A stretch of 40,617 nucleotides of DNA. It comes from a virus. A model generated the notes under the pieces. That model worked only from the letters and a program-made list of their open reading frames with translations. It did not search any database and was not told where the DNA came from. Of this stretch, positions 30,085 to 37,443 are shown piece after piece. The translations under genes and the position numbers were made by a program. How positions within the stretch are numbered: the first letter of the stretch is position 1; every line of letters begins with the position of its first letter. The stretch covers positions 1 through 40,617 of IMG/VR virus record IMGVR_UViG_3300050033_000285. One strand, given 5' to 3'.

Positions 30085-30306
30085 ATGATCTTCGTCAAAG
30101 CCGCGCCTGGGATGAAACTGAAGCATCCTTCGCTGCACGCCTCGCAGACGCATTTGCCAGAGAGCGGCGCCTACTGGCCCGACGACGCTTTCACCCATCG
30201 CCGCATTCGCGACGGGGGCGTTGTGGCCGTAGAGCCGTCCGCCGATCCGCCCGCCGCGCCAGATGCGCCTCCTGCCATCCGGCCCCGATCGACGACCTAT
30301 CGGTGA
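30085..30306 (+). CDS. DUF2635 tail protein, Mu-like
   Basis: 73 residues: FVKAAPGMKLKHPSLHAS, LPESGAYWPDDAFTHRRIRD and GGVVAVEP match DUF2635, found directly before the sheath gene in Mu-like phages. AGGAGG precedes the ATG. Exact role unknown. Confidence 0.85.
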   Translation: MIFVKAAPGMKLKHPSLHASQTHLPESGAYWPDDAFTHRRIRDGGVVAVEPSADPPAAPDAPPAIRPRSTTYR

Positions 30307-30560
30307 CTGCCGCCGCCATGGGCGAAACCTTCCCGGCCGAATATGTCCGCGAGCTGCGGAATGAGAACAAACGCCGGCGCCTGCGCGTCATCGATCTTGA
30401 AGAGGCGCTGATCGCAAAGGAAATCGCGATCGAGGCTGATCGCCAGGGGCTCTCACAGGATCTCATTGAGCAGGTCCAAACCCTCATGGTCGTCGTCGGC
30501 GATAAGGGCGTTGTCCACGGCGCACGAGAGGCTGTCTTGTTCGTAAAGGCCCGCCAGTAG
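30303..30560 (+). CDS. Small helical protein before the sheath gene
   Basis: 85 residues from GTG 30303, which overlaps the DUF2635 stop (GTGA); ATG 30318 is an alternative. Charged helices (YVRELRNENKRRRLRVIDLE, EALIAKEIAIEADRQGL). No family recognised. Confidence 0.55.
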   Translation: MTAAAMGETFPAEYVRELRNENKRRRLRVIDLEEALIAKEIAIEADRQGLSQDLIEQVQTLMVVVGDKGVVHGAREAVLFVKARQ

Positions 30561-30609
30561 GCATCGGCCTAGCGGCCAATTAACCAGGGCTCCCCGCCCG
30601 CCATCATCA

Positions 30610-30658
30610 CCCACCGGGCGCCGGCCGCCAGGGGTTCCGCAAAAAAGGAACACCCCTG
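30610..30658 (+). promoter_or_regulatory. Capsid/sheath/tube RNA element, copy 2 (sheath leader)
   Basis: The 25-nt core (30610-30634) is identical to copy 1. The second stem pairs TTCC (30635-30638) with the Shine-Dalgarno GGAA (30647-30650) and AGGGG (30630-30634) with CCCCT (30653-30657), leaving only CA unpaired. Loop and stem bases differ from copy 1 but pairing is kept. Confidence 0.75.
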
Positions 30659-32620
30659 ATGAGCATCAGTTTCCCCTCGTTTCCGTCCGGCTGGCGCCTT
30701 CCTCTCTTTTGGGCCGAGATCGATCCTTCGCAGGCCGGCGGCGGCGGCAACCCAAACCTGCCCGCTCTTCTCGTCGGCCAGATCCTCTCCTCGGGAAGCG
30801 TGTCATCCGGCATTCCGTCCGCGGTCGGCGTGCCGATCGCCGTTGGCTCCCCGGCGATGGCGATCAGCTATTTTGGCGCCGGCTCGATGCTCGCCGACAT
30901 GTGCAGCATATTCTTCGGGATTAATCCTGCCGCTGAGCTGTTCTGTCTTCCGATTGCCGATTCTGGTGTCGGATCGGCGGCGACCGCAACGTTCACCGAG
31001 GCAACGAACAAGAACTTTCTGGCGACCGACACAATCACGATCGGCAACCAGACCTTCAACTTCGTTTCGACCATCGGGTCCACGGCGGGCAACATCCTGG
31101 TCAGCGCTAACACCAACGCCGGCTTCGCCGCGACGATGGTCAACATCATTGCATCGATGGCTGCTTCGATCAGCGGCAGCGGTGCGACGGCGAACTACGT
31201 CCCGTGTGCGACGCCCAGCAACGTCTCTGGTTCCATCGCGGCGGGCAACGGCCTCACCTCCGGCCAGACCTGCATTTTCACGGCCCTCACCGGCGGATCG
31301 GCCGGGAATTCCCTCGCTTCGACCTATACCGACACGGGCGGCGTTTCGGCCGGCTCGTTCGGCTCCACGACCTTCTCGGGCGGCGGCTCCGGCGCCGGCG
31401 TCAAGGCGACTGGTTCGATCACGATCGCCTCAGCCGCTTCGGACGCCGGGGTCCTGACGATCTACATCGCCGGCCAGCCGGTCCAGATCTCGGTCGCGAC
31501 GACGGACGCTACGAGCGTCGTGGCGGCTAATCTCACGGCCGCCATCACCGCTATGACAAGCCTGCCCGTCTCTGCGGTCCAGGTGGCAAACGCAGTCAAC
31601 CTGACCTGCCTATGGAGCGGCGTGACCGGCAACGATATCCAGATCCAGCCGAACTACCTCGGTTCGCAGAACGACGAATTTATGCCTACCGGCATGAGCG
31701 TTACAATCGTCGCGATGGCGAATGGGGCCGGGACGCCGAACTGGTCGGCGCCGATCAGCAACCTCGGCGACGATGTCTATTACTACACCGGCATGCCCTA
31801 CACGGACACGGCCAGCCTGAGGGCTTGGGACACGGAGTACGGCTTCACCTCGTCGGGCCGCTGGGGATGGCTGCGCCAGCTCTACGGGAACGTCTACAGC
31901 GCGATCCGCGGCAGCTATTCGACGCTGATCAGCTGGGGACCGACGGGAAATTCCGGGGTCGAGAGCGTGATGGGCGTCGAGACCTCAAGCCCATCCCCAG
32001 TGTGGGAGTGGACCGCGGCCTACACCGCCCAGGCGATGCAGGGCTTTTCGGAAGATCCGGCGCGACCGCTGCAAACCCTCGAGCTCACAGGCATCCTGCC
32101 GGCGCTCAAGCCGGATCGGTGGACCAAGGCCGAGGCCAACGCCCTCGCCGGCGTCGGCGTCGCCGTCCAGATGCGGGGGCCAAACGGCTACCCGGTGATC
32201 ATGATCGAAGCCACGCGCTACCAGGTGAACTCGTTCGGCACGCCGGATATCGCCTACAATCTGGTGACCACGCTGACGACGCTCGCTGCGTTGCTGATGG
32301 CGATGAAGTCGGCAATTACGTCGAAATATCCGCGCTCCAAACTGGCTGACGACGGGACGAACTTCGCCACCGGCCAGGCGATCGTCACCCCAAAGTCGAT
32401 CCGCGGCGAAATCATCTCGGAATACCTGCTCGCGGAATACAACGGCCTGGTCGAGGACGACGCCACGTTCGGCAAGAACCTGGTGGTCGAACGCAGCAGC
32501 ACCAACCCGAACCGCGTCGATGTGCTCTATCCGCCAAATCTGATCGGGCAATTGCGCATCTTCGCCGTGCTCGCCCAGTTCCGACTGCTCGGTTCGTCGG
32601 CGCAGCCGATCTCGGTCTAA
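30659..32620 (+). CDS. Tail sheath protein, Mu gpL-like, with inserted domain
   Basis: 653 residues. Mu gpL-like start (LFWAEIDPSQAGGGGNPNLP, ALLVGQIL), followed by AVGSPAMAISYFGAGSMLAD and FGINPAAELFCLPIAD. The typical centre includes VLTIYIAGQPVQISVATTDA and GVTGNDIQIQPNY; the C-terminus has NLVTTLTTLAALLMAMKSAI and NPNRVDVLYPPNLIGQLRIF. Residues ~104-245 are an insertion (TDTITIGNQTFNFVS...TALTGGSAGNSLAS) resembling the one in the decoration protein. The sheath contracts to drive the tube into the cell. Confidence 0.92.
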   Translation: MSISFPSFPSGWRLPLFWAEIDPSQAGGGGNPNLPALLVGQILSSGSVSSGIPSAVGVPIAVGSPAMAISYFGAGSMLADMCSIFFGINPAAELFCLPIADSGVGSAATATFTEATNKNFLATDTITIGNQTFNFVSTIGSTAGNILVSANTNAGFAATMVNIIASMAASISGSGATANYVPCATPSNVSGSIAAGNGLTSGQTCIFTALTGGSAGNSLASTYTDTGGVSAGSFGSTTFSGGGSGAGVKATGSITIASAASDAGVLTIYIAGQPVQISVATTDATSVVAANLTAAITAMTSLPVSAVQVANAVNLTCLWSGVTGNDIQIQPNYLGSQNDEFMPTGMSVTIVAMANGAGTPNWSAPISNLGDDVYYYTGMPYTDTASLRAWDTEYGFTSSGRWGWLRQLYGNVYSAIRGSYSTLISWGPTGNSGVESVMGVETSSPSPVWEWTAAYTAQAMQGFSEDPARPLQTLELTGILPALKPDRWTKAEANALAGVGVAVQMRGPNGYPVIMIEATRYQVNSFGTPDIAYNLVTTLTTLAALLMAMKSAITSKYPRSKLADDGTNFATGQAIVTPKSIRGEIISEYLLAEYNGLVEDDATFGKNLVVERSSTNPNRVDVLYPPNLIGQLRIFAVLAQFRLLGSSAQPISV

Positions 32621-32645
32621 CCTAAAATATTCAACTGAATTAAGA

Positions 32646-32692
32646 CCCACCGGGCGCTGGCCGCCAGGGGTCGTTCCAAGAGGAACTTCCCC
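32646..32692 (+). promoter_or_regulatory. Capsid/sheath/tube RNA element, copy 3 (tube leader)
   Basis: Core at 32646-32670 differs from the other copies by one base, in the predicted loop (CTGGC for CCGGC). The second stem pairs GTTCC (32673-32677) with GGAAC (32682-32686), containing the Shine-Dalgarno, across an AAGA loop, and GGGG (32667-32670) with CCCC (32689-32692). Confidence 0.75.
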
Positions 32693-33061
32693 ATGGCACA
32701 GAGAATCGCAGGCGTTGCTTATTTGAAAGTTGACGGGGTCCAATACGCTTTGCGCGGCAATTTCACCGTCAGCCCGTCATTGCTTGAACGGCAAATGCTC
32801 GCCGGGCAGGACGGTGTTCATGGATACACAGAAATGCCGCGCGTTCCCTTCATCGAAGGGGACATTTCGTTGCAGCCCGGGTTCTCTCTGACGGACGCTG
32901 AAGATATCACCAATTCTACCATTACGGGTGAATTGGCGAACGGTAGCACCTATACGCTGGTGAATGCTACGACGACGGCCGCGTACTCAATCAATACTAA
33001 GGAAGGGCTGACTCACATCAGGTGGGAAGGCATGAATTCCAACGAGTCTGTCGGCGGTTAA
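32693..33061 (+). CDS. Tail tube protein, Mu gpM-like
   Basis: 122 residues of the Tail_tube family: RIAGVAYLKVDGVQYALRGN, FTVSPSLLERQMLAGQDGVH, GYTEMPRVPFIEGDIS. Hexameric rings of this protein form the inner tube. It follows the sheath gene as in Mu and has copy 3 of the RNA element as leader. Confidence 0.92.
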   Translation: MAQRIAGVAYLKVDGVQYALRGNFTVSPSLLERQMLAGQDGVHGYTEMPRVPFIEGDISLQPGFSLTDAEDITNSTITGELANGSTYTLVNATTTAAYSINTKEGLTHIRWEGMNSNESVGG

Positions 33062-33092
33062 TCCGTCACCCGCCTAGCTAAAGGAGGCCTCG

Positions 33093-33419
33093 ATGGCCAG
33101 CGAAGATCGCAAGGAAGACACCGCGAGCGACGGCGAGTTTGTCGTCATCAAACTCACCAAGCCGATCAAGGCGCACGGGGAAACCCTCGAAGAGATCAAG
33201 TGCCGCGCGCCGACGGCGGCCGACATCATCCAGATCGGCAACCCGGTGATCTACGAGTTCATGATCGACGGGCGGCCTCGGATCACTTACGACGACGGCC
33301 GCATGGCGCGGATGATCTCGCTGCTCGGCGGGGTTCCCCCATCTTCAGTTGCGCAGATGTCGCCGCGTGAATTCGTTTCGGCGTGCTGGATTATGCGCGA
33401 TTTTTTTCTCCCGGCGTAG
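33093..33419 (+). CDS. Tail assembly chaperone, Mu gp41-like (short form)
   Basis: 108 residues: FVVIKLTKPIKAHGETLEEI, CRAPTAADIIQIGNPV, SLLGGVPPSSVAQMSPREFV match Phage_tail_E/gp41. Chaperones of this group bind the tape measure and are made in two lengths. The gene ends shortly after a T7 slippery run; a -1 shift there adds a second domain. AAAGGAGG precedes the ATG. Confidence 0.88.
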   Translation: MASEDRKEDTASDGEFVVIKLTKPIKAHGETLEEIKCRAPTAADIIQIGNPVIYEFMIDGRPRITYDDGRMARMISLLGGVPPSSVAQMSPREFVSACWIMRDFFLPA

Positions 33420-33562
33420 TCGAGGGCGCCGTGAACTCGGCCTTAAAATTGGCGATGATTTTTCATTGCAGTCCCTTCGACGTTTTGGCCCAGCCGGTTC
33501 GCGTGGTCGACGAAGTGCTTAGGGCCACAAACGCCCTTCTCGCAGAAATGGCGGATGACTGA
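33093..33562 (+). CDS. Tail assembly chaperone, long form made by -1 frameshift
   Basis: Ribosomes slipping back one base at T33401-33407 would read on as DFFSPGVVEGAVNSALKL, AMIFHCSPFDVLAQPVR, and end ATNALLAEMADD with TGA at 33560-33562, overlapping the tape-measure ATG. The product is about 156 residues. This mirrors the frameshifted chaperone pair before the tape measure in P2, Mu and lambda. The extension has no good independent ribosome binding site. Confidence 0.7.
33401..33431 (+). promoter_or_regulatory. Programmed -1 frameshift signal
   Basis: Heptamer T TTT TTT in the zero frame (33401-33407), then after a four-base spacer a possible hairpin CGGCG (33412-33416) with CGCCG (33427-33431), ten-base loop. 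Confidence 0.65.
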
Positions 33563-36042
33563 TGGCCAACGATCTCCGCCTCTCGGCAGTCGTCGAAGAT
33601 AAATTTTCAGCGCCGCTGAAGAAACTGCAAGAGCAGCTGACACAAGTCGGCGGGCGCGAACACGCGACGCGCATCGGAGAACAGGCCACCGCGTTCAAAA
33701 AAGCGCATGAGGAAGTCGGAAAATTTGGCGCCCAGCTCAAGGGCGTTCTCGCACCTGCCCTCGACGCGGCCGGCCTTTCGATGCTCGGGATCGGGGGCGG
33801 CCTCGCCGGCATGGTCGCTGGGATAAATAACGCGAGCACGTCGCTGAACGGCCTGCGTCGCCTGTCGGCGACGCTTCAGGTCCCGGCCCAGTTCATCAAA
33901 GATCAAGAGGCCCTTTTCCAGCGCTTCGGCATAGGCGCTGATGAGGTCGACAAATTTCTGCAACACGCGCAAGACGCCTTCCGCGACTTCAAAAAAGGTC
34001 TCGGCGAGTTCCACGCCGCCCTCGCCGATATCGACCCGAAGGAAGCGGGCCGCATGATGGGCATGGATACTTTGCCTGCGGCGGTCCAGGAATATGAGCG
34101 ATATCTGAATTCGATCAAGGACCCGACGCGGCGCGCGCGCATGGCGGCGCTGTTCCTCGACGATGAAGCCGGGCGAGAAATTGGGACCGTCACTCGCCAG
34201 CAGTTCGATACAATCGTCAAGGAGACGCAAGACGGCGCGGCCCGGGTGACGCAGGCCGACCAGGACGCCGCAGCGGATTGGGAAAAGTCATGGGATAAAT
34301 TCAAGAATTCCTTGGAGACCACGCGGAACACGATAGCGCCCCCCGTTATGTCCGCTGCGACATTTGCCTTACAAGGGTTCCCATACCAACCCGAAGAGGC
34401 CAAGAACGCCGCGGATATCGAGAAGAAGGCCAGCGACGCTTACAAGGCGAACGGCGGCGAATGGGGTGAAATCCAACAGACCGCGAAGGGATGGTGGAAC
34501 CGCGGTAAGGACTGGTGGAACAGCAGCCCAGCACCGCCTTTTACGTCGGCCGCTCAAGCCGTATCCAAATCGATGACGAGTCCTTCCTGGGGGGATATGC
34601 CGGCCGCCGGCAGTTTTAAGAATTCTCTCGAGGCGGCGCCAAACGACCCGAGCGGATTTTTCATCCCGCCGGGCGACGACAGCACCTCAAAGGAAAAGCA
34701 GACAGGGCTGCAAAAGACGATCCAGAGCACCGCAATCCTGTTGAGCCTACGCGACGTCAGCATCGACGCCGAGCGGCGCATCTCGGAATGGTGGCGCAAA
34801 GGAATAGCCGCGGGGATCAGCGGTGCGCTCAATCCCGACACGCTGGAATCGCAGGCCGCGGCGGCGTCACTGGAGAGTGTGAACAATCCCGGCGGATATC
34901 GCTCGGTCTATGGCCCGGCAGGATCGCCGCCCCCGTCGTCGAACAACCCCGCCGTGCGATCCCCCGGGGGCGGCGGCCTGACCGGCGCCGGTGCGGCGGG
35001 CTATCGGCAGGTCTATGAGGCGGCCAAGGCGGCTGGCGATCCCTATCCCGAGGTCACAGCCGCGCAGTGGGCCAACGAGTCCGGGTGGGGCGCGCATCCC
35101 TCGGGCAAGAACAATTTCTTCGGCCAGACCGCGCCCGGTGGCGGCTTTGTTGATTACCCGACACCGGAGGCCGGGCTTGCCGACCATTTGAGGCGGTGGA
35201 CAAATTTTCCCGACTATCAGAGCGCGAAAACGCCCGAGGAAGCGCTTCAGGCTAAGATTCGACACGGCTACAATCAGAACGCCGAATACCCTGGCCGCGT
35301 CATGGCCGCGATGAAGGCCGGCGAACAATCGCGCAAATCTGTCTCGGCGTTCGCTATGCCGAGCGGACCTGGCAGCCTTGCGCCGAGCGACACGCAAATC
35401 GTCGGCGGCGCTAACCTCATGTCGAGCGGCGAGTTCGAGAGAAAGACAGGCATTCATCCGACCGTCGGCGGCGATCTTGTCCAGGTCAAGACGGCCGGGG
35501 GCCATACTTTCACGGTCAACAAATACGGCGCCGCAAATTTCAAGGCGTTTGTCGAAGACCTGGAGGGCAGGGGCTACAAGTTCAATGGCGACCCGCAGGG
35601 CTACAACCCGCGCAGCAAGTTTGGTGGAGGCGGCCCGTCCGAGCACGCCTACGGCAACGCGATTGACATCAATCCCGGGGCTAATCCGTACACCCATGAC
35701 GTGAACCGGCCATTGCAGACCGACCTGCCCCCCGACGTTTCTGCCCTTGCGGCCAAATACGGCCTGTCGTGGGGAGGCGACTGGAGGAGCGTCAAAGACG
35801 CGATGCATTTCGAATATCGCGGCTCGCCATGGACTCCCAATACCGCGAAGACGGGCGCAGTCGATCGGGCAATCGGCGCGCAGAGCTTTCTCCAAGGCGG
35901 CGGGATGGGCGCCAACGGTGTCGTCCATATCAATTTGCACGGCAACCTGCGCGACGTGAACGCCACGACAAAGATCGCCGGCGGCCTGTTCAAGAAGGTC
36001 AATCTGAACCGCGGCGAGACGATGCCGAGCGCGACGGGGTAA
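33562..36042 (+). CDS. Tape measure protein with two peptidoglycan-hydrolase domains
   Basis: 826 residues. The N-terminal ~470 form the tape: LRLSAVVEDKFSAPLKKLQE, a hydrophobic stretch SMLGIGGGLAGMVAG, then long helices. Residues ~475-590 are a FlgJ-type glucosaminidase domain (EVTAAQWANESGWGAHPSGK, NNFFGQTAPGG). Residues ~645-757 are an M15/VanY-like peptidase with probable zinc ligands His695 and Asp702 in SEHAYGNAIDI and His749 in DAMHFEY. The tape sets tail length and is ejected first, so both domains could cut the cell wall during DNA entry. The start overlaps the frameshift stop. Confidence 0.88.
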   Translation: MANDLRLSAVVEDKFSAPLKKLQEQLTQVGGREHATRIGEQATAFKKAHEEVGKFGAQLKGVLAPALDAAGLSMLGIGGGLAGMVAGINNASTSLNGLRRLSATLQVPAQFIKDQEALFQRFGIGADEVDKFLQHAQDAFRDFKKGLGEFHAALADIDPKEAGRMMGMDTLPAAVQEYERYLNSIKDPTRRARMAALFLDDEAGREIGTVTRQQFDTIVKETQDGAARVTQADQDAAADWEKSWDKFKNSLETTRNTIAPPVMSAATFALQGFPYQPEEAKNAADIEKKASDAYKANGGEWGEIQQTAKGWWNRGKDWWNSSPAPPFTSAAQAVSKSMTSPSWGDMPAAGSFKNSLEAAPNDPSGFFIPPGDDSTSKEKQTGLQKTIQSTAILLSLRDVSIDAERRISEWWRKGIAAGISGALNPDTLESQAAAASLESVNNPGGYRSVYGPAGSPPPSSNNPAVRSPGGGGLTGAGAAGYRQVYEAAKAAGDPYPEVTAAQWANESGWGAHPSGKNNFFGQTAPGGGFVDYPTPEAGLADHLRRWTNFPDYQSAKTPEEALQAKIRHGYNQNAEYPGRVMAAMKAGEQSRKSVSAFAMPSGPGSLAPSDTQIVGGANLMSSGEFERKTGIHPTVGGDLVQVKTAGGHTFTVNKYGAANFKAFVEDLEGRGYKFNGDPQGYNPRSKFGGGGPSEHAYGNAIDINPGANPYTHDVNRPLQTDLPPDVSALAAKYGLSWGGDWRSVKDAMHFEYRGSPWTPNTAKTGAVDRAIGAQSFLQGGGMGANGVVHINLHGNLRDVNATTKIAGGLFKKVNLNRGETMPSATG

Positions 36043-36046
36043 ATGA

Positions 36047-36406
36047 TCAGTTAGACCAAACAAACATCGCGACGCCCACATCAGTCTCGACAACAGCCTC
36101 GATCGGGTTGCAGGAAAGATATCCCGACCACGTTTGGCCGAAGCGCATCACAACCGGCAAGCGCCTCGAGTCGGCGTCGGGGCCACAATTGCCGCGATTT
36201 ATGGTGAGCGACAGAATTGTTATCGCGTCGACGCGGCTTTGAACCGTCAGCCGCCAGCCGCCGCCAGAGTAGTCACGAAGGTAGGCTTTCGAAGTCGTCA
36301 CCGAGTTTTGTGCCAATTCATTCGCGGTGTTTGGAGTGTCTTGGGCGCGGGATGTAGAACTCATCGCTATAGCGACGGCGATGGAAATCAAAATCGTTGT
36401 TTTCAT
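36047..36406 (-). CDS. Secreted protein of unknown function (moron)
   Basis: 119 residues with a clear Sec signal peptide: MKTTILISIAVAIAMSSTSR then A|QD as likely cleavage after Ala21. The mature part (~98 residues) has a conserved-looking beta segment (YSGGGWRLTVQSRVDAITIL) and two Cys (NRGNCGPD, GYLSCNP) that could form a disulfide in the periplasm. Its ATG overlaps the stop of the upstream ribbon-helix-helix gene. It runs against the tail operon and ends 4 nt from the tape-measure stop, so it is probably expressed in the lysogen. Confidence 0.7.
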   Translation of the reverse strand: MKTTILISIAVAIAMSSTSRAQDTPNTANELAQNSVTTSKAYLRDYSGGGWRLTVQSRVDAITILSLTINRGNCGPDADSRRLPVVMRFGQTWSGYLSCNPIEAVVETDVGVAMFVWSN

Positions 36407-36600
36407 GAGCGTTGTTTCTCCACGTCGCCGAGTGACTTCTCGACAAGCCGGCGGATTGCCTCGGGGCGCGACGGCCTCGGGCCCGGTTGTGACGCAATCC
36501 AAGCGTCGATTGCGTTGAGCGTCTGCCTCTTTAGGCGGGCGCGGACCAACTCGCTATCGACTCTCGGCCGACCACGCATTGTTTTTTTGTGCTCATTCAT
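36403..36600 (-). CDS. Ribbon-helix-helix regulator (moron)
   Basis: 65 residues from ATG 36600, with AAGG upstream. MRGRPRVDSELVRARLKRQT then LNAIDAWIASQ and RPSRPEAIRRLVEKSL are a typical MetJ/Arc-type ribbon-helix-helix: the strand RVDSELVRARLKR contacts DNA and the two helices follow. It probably represses its own promoter through the inverted repeat over its start codon and co-regulates the secreted protein. Confidence 0.8.
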   Translation of the reverse strand: MNEHKKTMRGRPRVDSELVRARLKRQTLNAIDAWIASQPGPRPSRPEAIRRLVEKSLGDVEKQRS

Positions 36601-36618
36601 CGGCCTTATATGAGCACA
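36588..36618. promoter_or_regulatory. Inverted repeat at the start of the RHH gene, likely operator
   Basis: TGTGCTCAT (36588-36596) and ATGAGCACA (36610-36618), nine-base perfect arms, 13-bp spacer. It overlaps the start codon and predicted -10. Confidence 0.65.
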
Positions 36619-36636
36619 TAAAAGGCGTCCCGTCAA
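36607..36636 (-). promoter_or_regulatory. Moron promoter
   Basis: On the minus strand TTGACG (36636-36631), an 18-bp spacer and CATATA (36612-36607). The inverted repeat covers the -10. It gives the two-gene cassette its own transcription. Confidence 0.4.
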
Positions 36637-36664
36637 GGTATCTCACTACACGGAGGGAATGACC

Positions 36665-37291
36665 ATGGCCTCGTTCCCTTCACCATCCGCTGACTGGAAG
36701 TCCAATCTGCTCCCGGCTTCCTATAACGGCGTCGGATTCTACACCCTCATCAGGGTCAAGACGTCCGGTCGGCGCGAGATTGAACACGAATTCGCCAAGG
36801 AAGACACTCCGTTCGGCGAGGATATGGGGAGGCGCGGCTACCGTTTCACCATGACGGGCTACGTGATCGGCGGCGATTACGTAGCAAACATGGCAGCCCT
36901 CATGGGCCAATTGGAGACCGAAGGGCCGGGGACTCTCGTCCACCCTACCATGGGGCCGATCGCGGTGATCCCGGGGCTCTACGAGGTCACGGAGCGCGAA
37001 GAACGCGGCCGAATGGCCGAGTTCGTGATGAATTTCATCGAGGCAGGCTCATCGTCGTCGACAAACCCGGTTGACGATACCGCCGGGCAGGTCGGGGCGG
37101 CGGCGCAGCCGGCGGCGGATGCGACTTCCGGCACGCTCGATGCGAGCACGGGCTTCAGTGCTGACGGCGCTTCGTCGCCAGGGGCTGGCGTTTCGTCTTC
37201 CTCCGTCAATTCTTCGATGTCGGGCTACGCGCCCTCTGGGCTCACGGTGCCGACCACCTTCTCCTCGATAGGGGATAGCGCCTCGTCATGA
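36665..37291 (+). CDS. gpN-like DNA circularisation protein, N-terminal part
   Basis: 208 residues from ATG 36665, eight bases after GGAGGG; ATG 36659 is too close. Residues ~5-115 are the DNA_circ_N domain of Mu gpN: LLPASYNGVGFYTLIRVKTS, GRREIEHEFAKEDTPFGEDM, YRFTMTGYVIGGDYVANM. It is followed by a Ser/Ala-rich tail. Mu gpN is a single ~490-residue baseplate protein; here only its first part is in this gene and the rest follows 37440. Confidence 0.82.
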   Translation: MASFPSPSADWKSNLLPASYNGVGFYTLIRVKTSGRREIEHEFAKEDTPFGEDMGRRGYRFTMTGYVIGGDYVANMAALMGQLETEGPGTLVHPTMGPIAVIPGLYEVTEREERGRMAEFVMNFIEAGSSSSTNPVDDTAGQVGAAAQPAADATSGTLDASTGFSADGASSPGAGVSSSSVNSSMSGYAPSGLTVPTTFSSIGDSASS

Positions 37292-37443
37292 GTATGAGCA
37301 AATCCAACGCCCCGCGCTCGCATGGCGTTCTGATCGTCGTCGGCGATCGCCGCTATCGTCTGGAAAGAATAGCAAGCGGCGACGTCGTAATCCACGACAA
37401 TCAGGGTCAGAAAGTGCACCTCAAGGCGATCGCCGCACCATGA
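37288..37443 (+). CDS. 51-aa protein resembling a gp45 fragment
   Basis: MSMSKSNAPRSHGVLIVVGD then RRYRLERIASGDVVIHDNQG. The part after SHG closely follows gp45 downstream (SHGVTVVNGDRRYRLYKLAN, GEVALHDDLGHQIHM). Its first nine codons nearly equal those of the next gene (MSMSKSNAP against MSMSKSDAP). It is coupled to both neighbours by four-base overlaps, so it is probably translated. Confidence 0.7.
   Translation: MSMSKSNAPRSHGVLIVVGDRRYRLERIASGDVVIHDNQGQKVHLKAIAAP

Noticed and set aside
31612-32349. Second plus-strand frame in the sheath gene
   Set aside because: Unlike the frame in dcm it shows no ordered motifs (mostly R, G, D, H), as expected of a shifted GC-rich frame.
34867-36093. 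Long minus-strand open frame opposite the tape measure
   Set aside because: Shadow of clear hydrolase domains on the plus strand; composition is that of an antisense frame.
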